Assembly (NCBI GenBank): GCA_022652945.1
Contig: JALCRV010000001.1
Location: 195,384 to 259,383, forward strand
Reading direction: 5' to 3'
From: Bacilli bacterium
GTDB taxonomy: Bacteria > Bacillota_I > Bacilli_A > RFN20 > CAG-288
DNA: 64,000 nucleotides
Under the pieces are notes generated by a model. It made no database searches. It was not told the DNA's origin and saw nothing but the letters and a program-made list of their open reading frames with translations. Both the position numbers and the translations under genes were made by a program. This document shows, one piece after another, positions 19,154-28,581 of the stretch. Each line of letters opens with the position of its first letter. The first letter of the stretch is position 1.

Positions 19154-21574
19154 ATGATTGAGGATTTTAACCAAGGATGGAAGTTCCGGCTGTCTAGTCA
19201 AAGAAAAGAGCAAGAGGTGGATCTGCCTCACGATGCGATGCTTTATTCTAAAAGAGATCCTCAGTCACTCGGAGGAGCCGGAATCGGTTATTTCTCCGGG
19301 GGAGTTTATATCTATAAGAAAAACTTTGAAGCCCCTAAAGAATGGGAAGGTAAACATATAACTTTCCTTTTCGAGGGTGTTTACCGCAATGCGGAAGTAA
19401 CCATTAACGGGAAAAAGGCCGGAGGTTTCCATTACGGCTATTCTTCTTTTGATATCGTCGCTGATTCCCTTCTTAAATACGGAGAAGATAACGAAATTAT
19501 TGTTAAAGCGGATAATAAAGATCAGCCTAATTCCCGCTTCTATACCGGGGGCGGTATCTATCGTCCGGTCCACCTTTTAATTCAGGAAAAAGAAAGATTC
19601 CTTCCGCATCTTACCAGAGTCAAGACTATCCATTACACTCCCGCGGAAGTGGAGATTAATATTCCCCATGAAGGCGGTGAAGTTTATTATGAAATCCTGA
19701 ATCCGGATCGGAAGAAGGTTTTCTCTTCTAATAAAGACTCTGAAACGGTGAAGATTCCTAACGCTTCGTTCTGGGATGATGTCCATCCGAACCTTTATAC
19801 CTTAAAGGCATATCTGAAAAAGGATGGAAAAGTCATCGAGGAAGAAAGAGTCAGATTCGGTATCCGTCTGCTATCTTGGTCTGGCAAAGGCTTTTTCGTC
19901 AATGGTAAGCAGAAGCTTTTAAGAGGGGGCTGCATCCATTCGGATAACGGCATCCTCGGCGCTTGTTCTTATGAGGAAGCCGAATACCGCAAGGCGAAGC
20001 TTCTGAAAGAAGCTGGCTTTAATTTAATCAGATCCGCTCATAATCCGATGAGCGATCATTTCCTTACCGCCTGCGATGAACTTGGGATCTACGTAATGGA
20101 TGAGCTTTCCGATATGTGGTATAAGGCTAAGAATCCTTATGATTACTCCCTTAACTTCATGGAGGAATATCCTGAAGTCATCAAGAGAATGGTCCAGAAG
20201 GATTTTAACCATCCTTCCGTTATTATGTATTCAATCGGCAATGAAGTCACGGAACCGGCGGAAGCCAAAGGCATTGAGCTTGCCAAGGATTTAACCGAGC
20301 ATTTCCATAAAGAGGATAATTCCCGTCCGACAACCGGCGGAATCAACATCGGACTTTTATTGATGGAAGCCGGAAGACTCGGTTTGTTCAAACAGGAGTT
20401 GGGTAAAGAAGAAACCAAAGAAGCTCCTAAAACTACTGAGGATGCTCAAGCCGATAAGATGTCATCTGAAAAGTTTATGGATATCATGAGTGGTAAAATC
20501 CCCGTCAATTCCACCACGTATAATATGATTACCAACGTTATGGCTCAAAGGATGGAGGATGCTTGTAAGGTTCCTTTTGCGGATACTTTCTGCACCCCGC
20601 TTTTCGATACGATGGATATCGCCGGATATAATTACGCTTCCGGGCGTTATGAACTAGACCGCGATCTCCATCCTGATCGTTTGATTATTGGAAGCGAGAC
20701 TCTGACCGGATCTTTATATAAGAACTGGTCCATGGTAAAAAACAATCCTAACGTCATCGGAGACTGCATGTGGACCGCGATGGATTATCTTGGTGAAGCC
20801 GGCTGCGGTGCTTGGGCTTATGAAGCAGATGGAACAAGTTTCAACAAGCCTTATCCGTGGCTTTTAGTTGATGATGGAGCGTTGGACTTAAATGGTCATC
20901 TTGAGGCGCAAGGGGGGTATACCAAGACTGTCTGGGGTTATACCGATAAGCCTTTGATTTATGTAAGACCGATTAACCACGATAATGAGCCGACTAAATC
21001 GGCTTGGCGTTTCACTAATGCCATCGATTCCTGGTCTTGGAAAGGCTTAGAAGGCAAAGAAGCGACGATTGAGGTCTTCTCTTTCGCTCCTTATGTCAAA
21101 CTGGAAATCAACGGTAAAGAAGTCGGAACTGAAAAGGTTAATGGCAATAAGGTCCTCTTCCATGCCCATTATGAACCGGGTATCTTAAAAGCCATCGATC
21201 TCAATGAAGATAAGAGTGAAAGAAGAGAATCAAGTCTAGTAAGCGCCCAAGGCAAACTCAAGATTTTCATTAAAGCCGAGAAAGAGCAATTCCGTAACGG
21301 AGAGGTCGCTTTCTTTGAAATCCTAATTGAAGATGATAATAGACAGGTTGAGTCGAATGCGGATACCTTAATCCAAGCGGAGATTGAGAACGGAAAGATC
21401 TTAGGCTTAGGGTCTTCTCAAGCTCGAACCGAGGATAAATATTACGAAGGCAAGTGCCACACTTACTACGGTCGCGCTTTGTTAGCGGCGAAGGTCTTTA
21501 AAGGAATAGTAAAGATTAAAGTCACCGGGGAAGGTTTTGAAAAACCTGGGACGTTGACCTTGAATATCCGTTAA
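19154..21574 (+). CDS. Glycoside hydrolase family 2, paralogue of 12509..14860
   Basis: Same domain order and motifs (LLRGGCIHSDNGILGACSYEEAEYRKAKLLKEAGFNLIRSAHNPMSDHF, GNEVTEP, IIGSET). ATG at 19154 has SD GGAGG; the ORF-track start at 19055 overlaps the terminator. Confidence 0.92.
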   Translation: MIEDFNQGWKFRLSSQRKEQEVDLPHDAMLYSKRDPQSLGGAGIGYFSGGVYIYKKNFEAPKEWEGKHITFLFEGVYRNAEVTINGKKAGGFHYGYSSFDIVADSLLKYGEDNEIIVKADNKDQPNSRFYTGGGIYRPVHLLIQEKERFLPHLTRVKTIHYTPAEVEINIPHEGGEVYYEILNPDRKKVFSSNKDSETVKIPNASFWDDVHPNLYTLKAYLKKDGKVIEEERVRFGIRLLSWSGKGFFVNGKQKLLRGGCIHSDNGILGACSYEEAEYRKAKLLKEAGFNLIRSAHNPMSDHFLTACDELGIYVMDELSDMWYKAKNPYDYSLNFMEEYPEVIKRMVQKDFNHPSVIMYSIGNEVTEPAEAKGIELAKDLTEHFHKEDNSRPTTGGINIGLLLMEAGRLGLFKQELGKEETKEAPKTTEDAQADKMSSEKFMDIMSGKIPVNSTTYNMITNVMAQRMEDACKVPFADTFCTPLFDTMDIAGYNYASGRYELDRDLHPDRLIIGSETLTGSLYKNWSMVKNNPNVIGDCMWTAMDYLGEAGCGAWAYEADGTSFNKPYPWLLVDDGALDLNGHLEAQGGYTKTVWGYTDKPLIYVRPINHDNEPTKSAWRFTNAIDSWSWKGLEGKEATIEVFSFAPYVKLEINGKEVGTEKVNGNKVLFHAHYEPGILKAIDLNEDKSERRESSLVSAQGKLKIFIKAEKEQFRNGEVAFFEILIEDDNRQVESNADTLIQAEIENGKILGLGSSQARTEDKYYEGKCHTYYGRALLAAKVFKGIVKIKVTGEGFEKPGTLTLNIR

Positions 21575-21649
21575 AGAATTAGATTCGCTTGAGTTAAGAT
21601 AGTCATTATCATTCCCTTCAGAATTTCTCTTTCAAAATAGAAACTTAAA

Positions 21650-21692
21650 AGCAAAAGGCGGAAAGGATTAATCACCCTCTCCGCTTTTTGCT
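21650..21692. terminator. Bidirectional terminator between convergent GH2 and GH3 genes
   Basis: AGCAAAAGGCGGAAAGG...CCCTCTCCGCTTTTTGCT imperfect inverted repeat with A/T flanks. Confidence 0.7.
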
Positions 21693-21737
21693 AATCGTTC
21701 GAATCAATTATTGTAAGGTTAAATAGATATCGATAAG

Positions 21738-24182
21738 TTACTCGACTTCAGCCGTAGCGAAGAATCCTCTTAAAGTATGGTCGATAACTTTCGTCTCATC
21801 AAGTTCATAAGTGAATGGAATAAGAGGAGTATTGGCGTCCTTGGCAAAGTCGAAAGTAAACTTTCCTTTTTCGATTACCCAGTCTTGCGCTGAATTCTGG
21901 AAAGCTAACTGATCAAGGCGGAAAGTCAAAGTGACTTTCTTCGTCTCTCCAGGCTTTAAGGAGATTCTCTTAAAGCCGATCAGTTCCTGCTGAGGACGAA
22001 CGATGGAGGCAAATTCATCCTTACCGAATAACATGACTACTTCATCACCTAAGACCTTACCGGTATTGGTGACTTTCACGGAAGCTTTTAAGACAGGAAT
22101 CCCAGCCTTATCCAAACTGGATTCTAACTTGCCTTCCTTATATTCAAAGGTAGTGTACGAAAGCCCATGGCCGAAAGGATATTGAGCCTTATCCGATTCA
22201 AAGACATAACCTTTAAGTGTGGAATTGGTGATCTTGTTATCATTTCTGGAGCCGTTATGCTGATAGTAATAAAGCGGAGTCTGTCCAGTGGCACGAGGAG
22301 TATCGACCGGCAGTCTGCCACCCGGATTAATCGCGCCAGAAATAACTTCTCCAATCGCAATCCCACCGAAAGGACCCGGGAAGAAGCATTCAAGAATCGC
22401 CGGAGCTTTTTCATAGATAGCCGGAGCAACCAAGGGTCGGTTATCAAGATGGACAACGACGGTATGTTTATTAGCCACCATGACCTTCAAGGCTAATTCT
22501 TCCTGTTTGCCAGATAATTCGATAGCGACATTATCAATGCCTTCTCCAGAAGTGCAATCAGCACCCCAGCCGTTCTTGCCACCGATAGTAAGGATAACAA
22601 CATCAGCATCTTTTGCGGCTTTAACTGCTCCAGCGATATCATCTTTCTCGTTATCAGCTAAATAGCAGCCAAGCGTATAAGTAGCCTTCGGATAGATATC
22701 TTTAATCGCTTCATAGATAGTCTTAGCTCCAGGGACTAAAGAACGGATCGTATTTTCAATCTTTTCTTGTAAATCAGCGGGGTTAGGTTGGCTGATCGGG
22801 GCCACCAACTTCCCAAGGTCCATATTCATATCCTTCAATTTTTCCTTGCCTTGGGTCTCATCCTGAGAAACATCGGCCGCTTTAGAAAGATCAATGCCAG
22901 GCATAATCGCGGAAATCCTATTCTGGATATACATCATCATTTCGATATTTGCCGGAACTGAATAGGAGCCGTGGAGAATACGAAGGCTGTTACCAGTCGG
23001 ACCGATGACCGCGACTTTTAAGTTCTTATTAGTAAGAGGAAGAATCCCGTTATTTTGAACTAGAGTAATCGTCTTTTCCGACATCAGTTTAGATAGCTTA
23101 TGCGGCTGAGTGTTATCAATAGGAGTATAAGCATCATAAGGATGATCGAATAAGCCGAGTTCGAACTTTAATTTCAGAACTCTAGAGCAGGATAGATCAA
23201 TATATTTTTCATCGATCTTTCCGGCCTTAACGGCTTCCCTAAGCTCCGGCCCATAGCAATGCTGATTAGGAAGCTCAACATCAAGTCCAGCCTCCAAGCA
23301 TTTAATGGCGGCTTGGGTGTAATTCTCCGCAGTCTTAGATGAATCAACCAATCTTTCAACTGACCCGTAATCAGAAACCACCACACCTTTAAAGCCCATA
23401 TCGTCCCTTAACAAATCGGTAAGGATCTTTTTGGAATTGCAGACCAAATCCCCATCGATTTCTGAATAGCAGTTCATGACGCACTTTAAATCAGCTAATC
23501 TGATAGCAGCTTCAAAAGGCTTAGCATAATTTTCTCTTAAGTCTCTCCAGTCTGTCTGGACTCTAGCGGTATTAATGCCGTTTTCAGTTAAAGAATATCC
23601 GAGAAGATGCTTAGTAGTGCAGGCCACACCGTGTTTAATATCATCACCCTGTAAGCCTTTAATATAAGAAACACACATTGCCGAGACTAAGGTCGGATCG
23701 GAAGAATAGTCTTCGTTAGTTCTGCCCCAGCGGAAATCACGAGCCAAATCAAGAACTGGAGCCAAGGCTTCTCTTACTCCTAAATCAACCATCTGCTGCC
23801 TAATATAATCAGCCATCTGATTCAATAACTCAGGTTCATAAGAAGCGCCGATGGAAATTGACGAAGGGAAAATGGCGCAACCGACAATCAAAGCGCCTGT
23901 CAAAGCCTCGGAATGGATGATGGTCGGAATTCCCCATTCGTTGCCCTTAATAGCCGCATCCTGGATTTCTCTGATCTTTTTGGCATCATCATTTAAGTCA
24001 GGATTCAAAGCAGCAAAGACGACTTCACCAACACCGTCAGCCAACATTTCAGGTTTACAAACGCCCATAAACTGCACGCAAGTCAATTGGCGGACTTTCT
24101 GATTAAGAGTCATTCTCTTTAAAAGATCTTTAACTCTATCTTCAACGGGAAGAGACGGATTCTGATAAGGGTACTTAGCCAT
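21738..24182 (-). CDS. Glycoside hydrolase family 3 (beta-glucosidase/xylosidase-like)
   Basis: NEWGIPTIIHSEALTG, DFRWGRTNEDYSSDP, KHLLGYS, GVVVSDYGSVERL, YPFGHGLSYTTFEY. Confidence 0.92.
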   Translation of the reverse strand: MAKYPYQNPSLPVEDRVKDLLKRMTLNQKVRQLTCVQFMGVCKPEMLADGVGEVVFAALNPDLNDDAKKIREIQDAAIKGNEWGIPTIIHSEALTGALIVGCAIFPSSISIGASYEPELLNQMADYIRQQMVDLGVREALAPVLDLARDFRWGRTNEDYSSDPTLVSAMCVSYIKGLQGDDIKHGVACTTKHLLGYSLTENGINTARVQTDWRDLRENYAKPFEAAIRLADLKCVMNCYSEIDGDLVCNSKKILTDLLRDDMGFKGVVVSDYGSVERLVDSSKTAENYTQAAIKCLEAGLDVELPNQHCYGPELREAVKAGKIDEKYIDLSCSRVLKLKFELGLFDHPYDAYTPIDNTQPHKLSKLMSEKTITLVQNNGILPLTNKNLKVAVIGPTGNSLRILHGSYSVPANIEMMMYIQNRISAIMPGIDLSKAADVSQDETQGKEKLKDMNMDLGKLVAPISQPNPADLQEKIENTIRSLVPGAKTIYEAIKDIYPKATYTLGCYLADNEKDDIAGAVKAAKDADVVILTIGGKNGWGADCTSGEGIDNVAIELSGKQEELALKVMVANKHTVVVHLDNRPLVAPAIYEKAPAILECFFPGPFGGIAIGEVISGAINPGGRLPVDTPRATGQTPLYYYQHNGSRNDNKITNSTLKGYVFESDKAQYPFGHGLSYTTFEYKEGKLESSLDKAGIPVLKASVKVTNTGKVLGDEVVMLFGKDEFASIVRPQQELIGFKRISLKPGETKKVTLTFRLDQLAFQNSAQDWVIEKGKFTFDFAKDANTPLIPFTYELDETKVIDHTLRGFFATAEVE

Positions 24183-24209
24183 AATGATTCTCCTTTTTAT
24201 TTATAGCGG

Positions 24210-24223
24210 TTTTACCGCTTTCT
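24210..24223 (-). promoter_or_regulatory. cre-like site upstream of the GH3 gene, overlapping a perfect AGCGGT-TTT-ACCGCT palindrome (24205-24219)
   Basis: Minus strand AGAAAGCGGTAAAA, 2 mismatches to TGWAANCGNTNWCA. Confidence 0.45.
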
Positions 24224-24354
24224 GCTAATTACACTATAAATCACCCTTTACAAGCCTAAATGCTAAAATGTTCGCGCTTACATCTCAAAATGTTCAGAGA
24301 TGAATCACGTTTGCCAATTCATATACTCAAAGTTTAAAATAGAGAAAGAGAAAC

Positions 24355-25269
24355 ATGTCTGAACTAGAATATATCGATTATCCCAAAGAGATACCGATGA
24401 AGCTGATGGTCGTCAATATGGATTCCTCCTGCCCGCACTGGCACTGGGAATACGAACTTTATTTTGTCCTAAAAGGCAATCTAAAGATTCATAAGTCAGA
24501 CGGCTCCTTTTTAGCTAAAGCCGGAGATCTGATTCTTCTAAACTCCAAAGAAATACATTCCATGCAAGCGGTCGATGGAGATAACATCAGCTTGTTTTTG
24601 CAGTTCAGCCCCGACCTTATAAAGCAGGTCTATCCTTCCTCTTTTGACTTTGATATCAATACGGTCTCAAATAACCCTCCTTCAAAAGAAAAGGTCAGAA
24701 ACCTTCAGCAGATTCTTGCTCGAATGGCGCTTCTTATTATAGAGAAGCCCGACGGATATAAATTCTCTTTAACCTCGGACATGTATTTAGTTATCGCTTC
24801 TCTTTTCCACGATTTCCGTTACACACCAACAAGCAACAGCGAGAAAGATTCTTCCAAGGAAACCTTGGAAGACTTTGAAGCCATCCAAAAATACGTAACC
24901 TCCAACTTCAAAACTGATATCAAGGAAAGCGATATGTGCCATCAAATCGGCATGAGCCGTACTAAAGTCTATGAGGTCATGAAAGCCGCGGATATGGATT
25001 CCTTTAGAAGCCTTATCAATTATTACCGTATCGAATATGCTAAAAAGCAACTTTCCAATACAAAAGATCCTATTAGCCTGATTGCTTCCGAAAGCGGCTT
25101 TGTTTCGGATTCTTCTTTCTTTCGGGCTTTTAAGAGTTTAACAGGTATTTCCCCTAATGCCTACCGTGATAAACCTAAAAGCGACAAGCCGGATTACGGA
25201 GCTATCCAAGGATATATCCCTTATTCCTCTTCCGAAGCTGAAAGACTATTAAAGCAATACTTAAAGTAA
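24355..25269 (+). CDS. AraC family transcriptional regulator (cupin N-terminus)
   Basis: CPHWHWEYELYFVLKG cupin-like; C-terminal AraC HTH (PISLIASESGFVSDSSFFRAFKSLTGISPNAYR). Confidence 0.92.
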   Translation: MSELEYIDYPKEIPMKLMVVNMDSSCPHWHWEYELYFVLKGNLKIHKSDGSFLAKAGDLILLNSKEIHSMQAVDGDNISLFLQFSPDLIKQVYPSSFDFDINTVSNNPPSKEKVRNLQQILARMALLIIEKPDGYKFSLTSDMYLVIASLFHDFRYTPTSNSEKDSSKETLEDFEAIQKYVTSNFKTDIKESDMCHQIGMSRTKVYEVMKAADMDSFRSLINYYRIEYAKKQLSNTKDPISLIASESGFVSDSSFFRAFKSLTGISPNAYRDKPKSDKPDYGAIQGYIPYSSSEAERLLKQYLK

Positions 25270-25303
25270 AAATGAAGAAGCGTAACAGCCCTATCTTTCG
25301 TTA

Positions 25304-27514
25304 TTAGAAATCGTAAGTTCCTTTTTCAACTTCTTTTACTTCACCTGAAGGCAACGCAATCTTTGCTTTAATAGGTACCTCGATATGAATCTTTAACTTT
25401 CCATTCTCAAACTTCCAAGAAGAAATAATCTTTCCAAAAGGAGAATCATAAGAAGCGAAAGCAAAGCCCATCTCTTCATAAGGATGAGGTGCGATGGTTA
25501 ACTGACCATTAAGAAGACGGATACCACAGACGGAATCAAACAAGAAACTCACCGCGGCTCCGTAAGTGTAATGATTTAAAGAAGCGTGAAGATCTCCGTT
25601 TTCATCGATGCCATTCCAATTCTCCCAGATGGAGGTAGCGCCTTTAGAGATCGGATACATCCACCCCGGGCATTCCTTATGAAGGAAGACCTTATAAGCT
25701 GTCTCCACATATCCGTAATCCACCAAGACTTTCAATAAAGCATGAGTGGTCAGGAATCCCGTATTAGGAATGTAATGAGAAGCAATCAATTTATCGTTTA
25801 ATCTCTTGGCAGCGTCCTTAGCGGTCTCTTCTTCCAGCAGATTAAATTGTAAAGGGCGGACAAAGTTACACATATGGGTAGACTCAACTAATTTGCCGTT
25901 CTTTACAAACTGCCAGCGGTAGGCTTTTAAGCATCCTTGGGCTGCTTTTCTATAATAATCAGCCTCATCTCTCTTCCCTAAAAGCTCAGCGGCTTTCGCT
26001 ACAATAAGACACGTATTGTAAAGGTAAGCCGTACAAATCTCTGGGCAGCCTTTAAGAATATTATTCTTTAAATCATTAGCAAGATCAGCTCCCGGTTCCA
26101 ACCATTCTCCCCAGTGGAAGCCATGATCTAAAAGGTATTTATGGTAAGGATTAAATAGATTCTTCAGATGAGTCTTCTTCCTGGCGCGCTTTAAATCAAA
26201 GTCCGCCCATTTCTTCATATAAGGATAGGCTGCTCTCATGACGGAAGGATCCTGGTATCTTTCAAACAGTTTATCAGGGACAATAGCAATCGCATCCCCC
26301 CAGCCGGAAGAACCACTTAGGAAATTCTTCTTTATCGGAGCGGGCACCGCACCCATAATAATTCCTTGTTCATCTTGGCTCTTTCCAACCAATTCGATAA
26401 AGGAAGCAGAATCCTTATAAACATCCGCCAAGTACATCGCGGTATAGATAAAAGCTTGGTAGTCCCCCGTCCAGCCACCTTTTTCTCTTGTCGGACAGTC
26501 AGTCGGAACTCCGACAAAATTGGACTTAAAAGACCAGACAGCATTTGAGAAGAATTGATTCACTTCTTTCAGCCCGCATTTAAAATCACCGACAAATCGC
26601 ATGTCGTTATAGATAGCAATCGCTGTAAAGGCGGAAGCCGGAATCTTTTCTCCCCCGCTGATCCTCGCATATCTGAAGCCCCAATAACCACCGACAGGTT
26701 TATAAAAGTTATCCCCGTCTTTAGCGATATATTCAATCTTCTGATAGGTCAGCTTTTTAGGACCTTGGAAATTTAGATTCTGGAAATTGCCTTCCTTGTC
26801 TAAAGACTCAGTCAATTCGATGATAATCTTTTCCCCCGCCTTGCCTTCTTTAAAAGAAAGTTCAACGTAGCCGGCTAGATTCTGCCCGAAATCGATGATT
26901 CTTTCGCCTTTAAGAGTCTTGATCTCCTTCCCAGAGAACCGTTCATGCTCAACAATCGGATTACGATCTTCTTCTTTTAACTCCTCCGGAGTAAAGTCAA
27001 AAATCGAGACCGGATGCCAATTTTCAATCTTTTCTTTTCGGGCATCATAAGTCTCTCCCATCATCAAATCCGAGAAACGAATCGGTCCGTCCTGAGAAGC
27101 CTCCCAAGTCTCATCGCTGATCAGGACAACCTTGTTTTCACTTTCAACCTGAGCTAACAAAGCTAAGTCAGTCCCAAATTCATTCGGGATGGAATTATTG
27201 CCCATGCTACCCCGATGCCAGCCATCAGTCAGGACGAATAGTAATTCATTATCCTCATCTTGAATTAACTTGGATAGATCATATTTCTGATAGAAATAAA
27301 GCTTTGGCTCCTCTAAAGGACCAGGAGTCAAAACACTCTTACTGATTCTTTGTCCATTTAAATAGCAGGCGTAGATACCTCTGGCTATAGCATATAAAGA
27401 ATATTCCTTACCTTTTTCAGCCTTAAAAGACTTTCGAACATAAGAGGCGGGATAACGCTTAGCCGGCTCGACAACATAATTTTCAGGATTAATCCATTTT
27501 GCCTTAAAATCCAT
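25304..27514 (-). CDS. Alpha-L-rhamnosidase, glycoside hydrolase family 78
   Basis: YVRKSFKAEKGKEYSLYAIARGIYACYLNGQRIS, FVGVPTDCPTREKGGWTGDYQAF, GATSIWENWNGID, HYTYGAAVSFLF. Confidence 0.92.
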   Translation of the reverse strand: MDFKAKWINPENYVVEPAKRYPASYVRKSFKAEKGKEYSLYAIARGIYACYLNGQRISKSVLTPGPLEEPKLYFYQKYDLSKLIQDEDNELLFVLTDGWHRGSMGNNSIPNEFGTDLALLAQVESENKVVLISDETWEASQDGPIRFSDLMMGETYDARKEKIENWHPVSIFDFTPEELKEEDRNPIVEHERFSGKEIKTLKGERIIDFGQNLAGYVELSFKEGKAGEKIIIELTESLDKEGNFQNLNFQGPKKLTYQKIEYIAKDGDNFYKPVGGYWGFRYARISGGEKIPASAFTAIAIYNDMRFVGDFKCGLKEVNQFFSNAVWSFKSNFVGVPTDCPTREKGGWTGDYQAFIYTAMYLADVYKDSASFIELVGKSQDEQGIIMGAVPAPIKKNFLSGSSGWGDAIAIVPDKLFERYQDPSVMRAAYPYMKKWADFDLKRARKKTHLKNLFNPYHKYLLDHGFHWGEWLEPGADLANDLKNNILKGCPEICTAYLYNTCLIVAKAAELLGKRDEADYYRKAAQGCLKAYRWQFVKNGKLVESTHMCNFVRPLQFNLLEEETAKDAAKRLNDKLIASHYIPNTGFLTTHALLKVLVDYGYVETAYKVFLHKECPGWMYPISKGATSIWENWNGIDENGDLHASLNHYTYGAAVSFLFDSVCGIRLLNGQLTIAPHPYEEMGFAFASYDSPFGKIISSWKFENGKLKIHIEVPIKAKIALPSGEVKEVEKGTYDF

Positions 27515-27597
27515 AATACTTCTCGCTTTCCTTTTCCTTAAATATAAAAGAAACCAAAAGAAGATGATTGCATTTTTATTAACAGATATATAAAAAT

Positions 27598-28452
27598 TTA
27601 GGCAATGTTATCGCTTTCGACTTTCTTTACATACTTCTTAGGAGTCATTCCAGTAGCTCTTTTAAAAGCTACGATAAAGTAACTATAATCCTCAAATCCG
27701 ACCTCGGAAGCCACAGCGGCAATCTTTAAATCGGGATTTTCTTCCAGCATTGCTTTAGCCTTTTCAATGCGAAGTTTCCGAATATGCTCAGCGATTCCTT
27801 CTTTATATACCTTACCTGATAATTCATATAAAGTCGTTCTTCCTAAACCGAACTCTTTACACAGCTTTTCTGCAGTCAGATTCCCTCCTAAGTGAGAAGA
27901 AATATATTTATCAATCTTAGAAGGTAAGTCTTCAAAACGCAGGTAAGCGATTCTGGATACGCATAAATAAGAAGCGGCAGCTTGAAGCAAAGAAGAGGCA
28001 GCCTCTAAATATCCGGAATCAAATAAAGGCATCTTAAAAAGCTCAGTCTTAGCCTTGTTTAAATCAGCGTTATATTCGCTGACCGCCTTTTTTAAAGTCT
28101 CCCACGCTTCATCGTGATCCTTATAATTCAAAATATGGGCGAAGAAAAGATAACCGATCAATTGCCCGGAGAAAATCATCGGGGCGATAATCTCTGAAAG
28201 CCCCGCATGGCAAGTGTAGATATAAGGGACCTTCATCCGGCTGGCTTGCTCCATATGCGAACGATCGCACTCCCGGCACACCTTATCACATTTTTCATTC
28301 TTTCTGATCAAAGCGCAGAAAGGAGCCCTTTCTTTCGGGTAATCACAGATTTCCTTAAAGTCGATATCAAAGACAGCCACCCTGATTCGGGAGACCGTAT
28401 AGAAGTCTTTCAGTCTCTTCTCCAATTCCGCAAAATCGAAATAAGTTTCCAT
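27598..28452 (-). CDS. AraC family regulator with PocR ligand-binding domain
   Basis: N-terminal PocR-like CALIRKNEKCDKVCRECDR...YTCHAGLSEIIAPM; C-terminal HTH (IAAVASEVGFEDYSYFIVAFKRATGMTPKKY). Confidence 0.9.
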   Translation of the reverse strand: METYFDFAELEKRLKDFYTVSRIRVAVFDIDFKEICDYPKERAPFCALIRKNEKCDKVCRECDRSHMEQASRMKVPYIYTCHAGLSEIIAPMIFSGQLIGYLFFAHILNYKDHDEAWETLKKAVSEYNADLNKAKTELFKMPLFDSGYLEAASSLLQAAASYLCVSRIAYLRFEDLPSKIDKYISSHLGGNLTAEKLCKEFGLGRTTLYELSGKVYKEGIAEHIRKLRIEKAKAMLEENPDLKIAAVASEVGFEDYSYFIVAFKRATGMTPKKYVKKVESDNIA

Positions 28453-28515
28453 ACATTGAATATATCAGCAAAAGCGTACATAAACAACATTTTTTAAGAC
28501 TCTTATCTATATTTA

Positions 28516-28529
28516 AGTAACCGCTTACA
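28516..28529 (+). promoter_or_regulatory. cre-like site overlapping the promoter of the pentose operon
   Basis: AGTAACCGCTTACA, 1 mismatch to TGWAANCGNTNWCA, directly upstream of TATAAT at 28534-28539. Confidence 0.55.
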
Positions 28530-28581
28530 AAGATATAATACAATGAGAAGGAATAATAATGTTTATGTGGGGGAGAAACTA

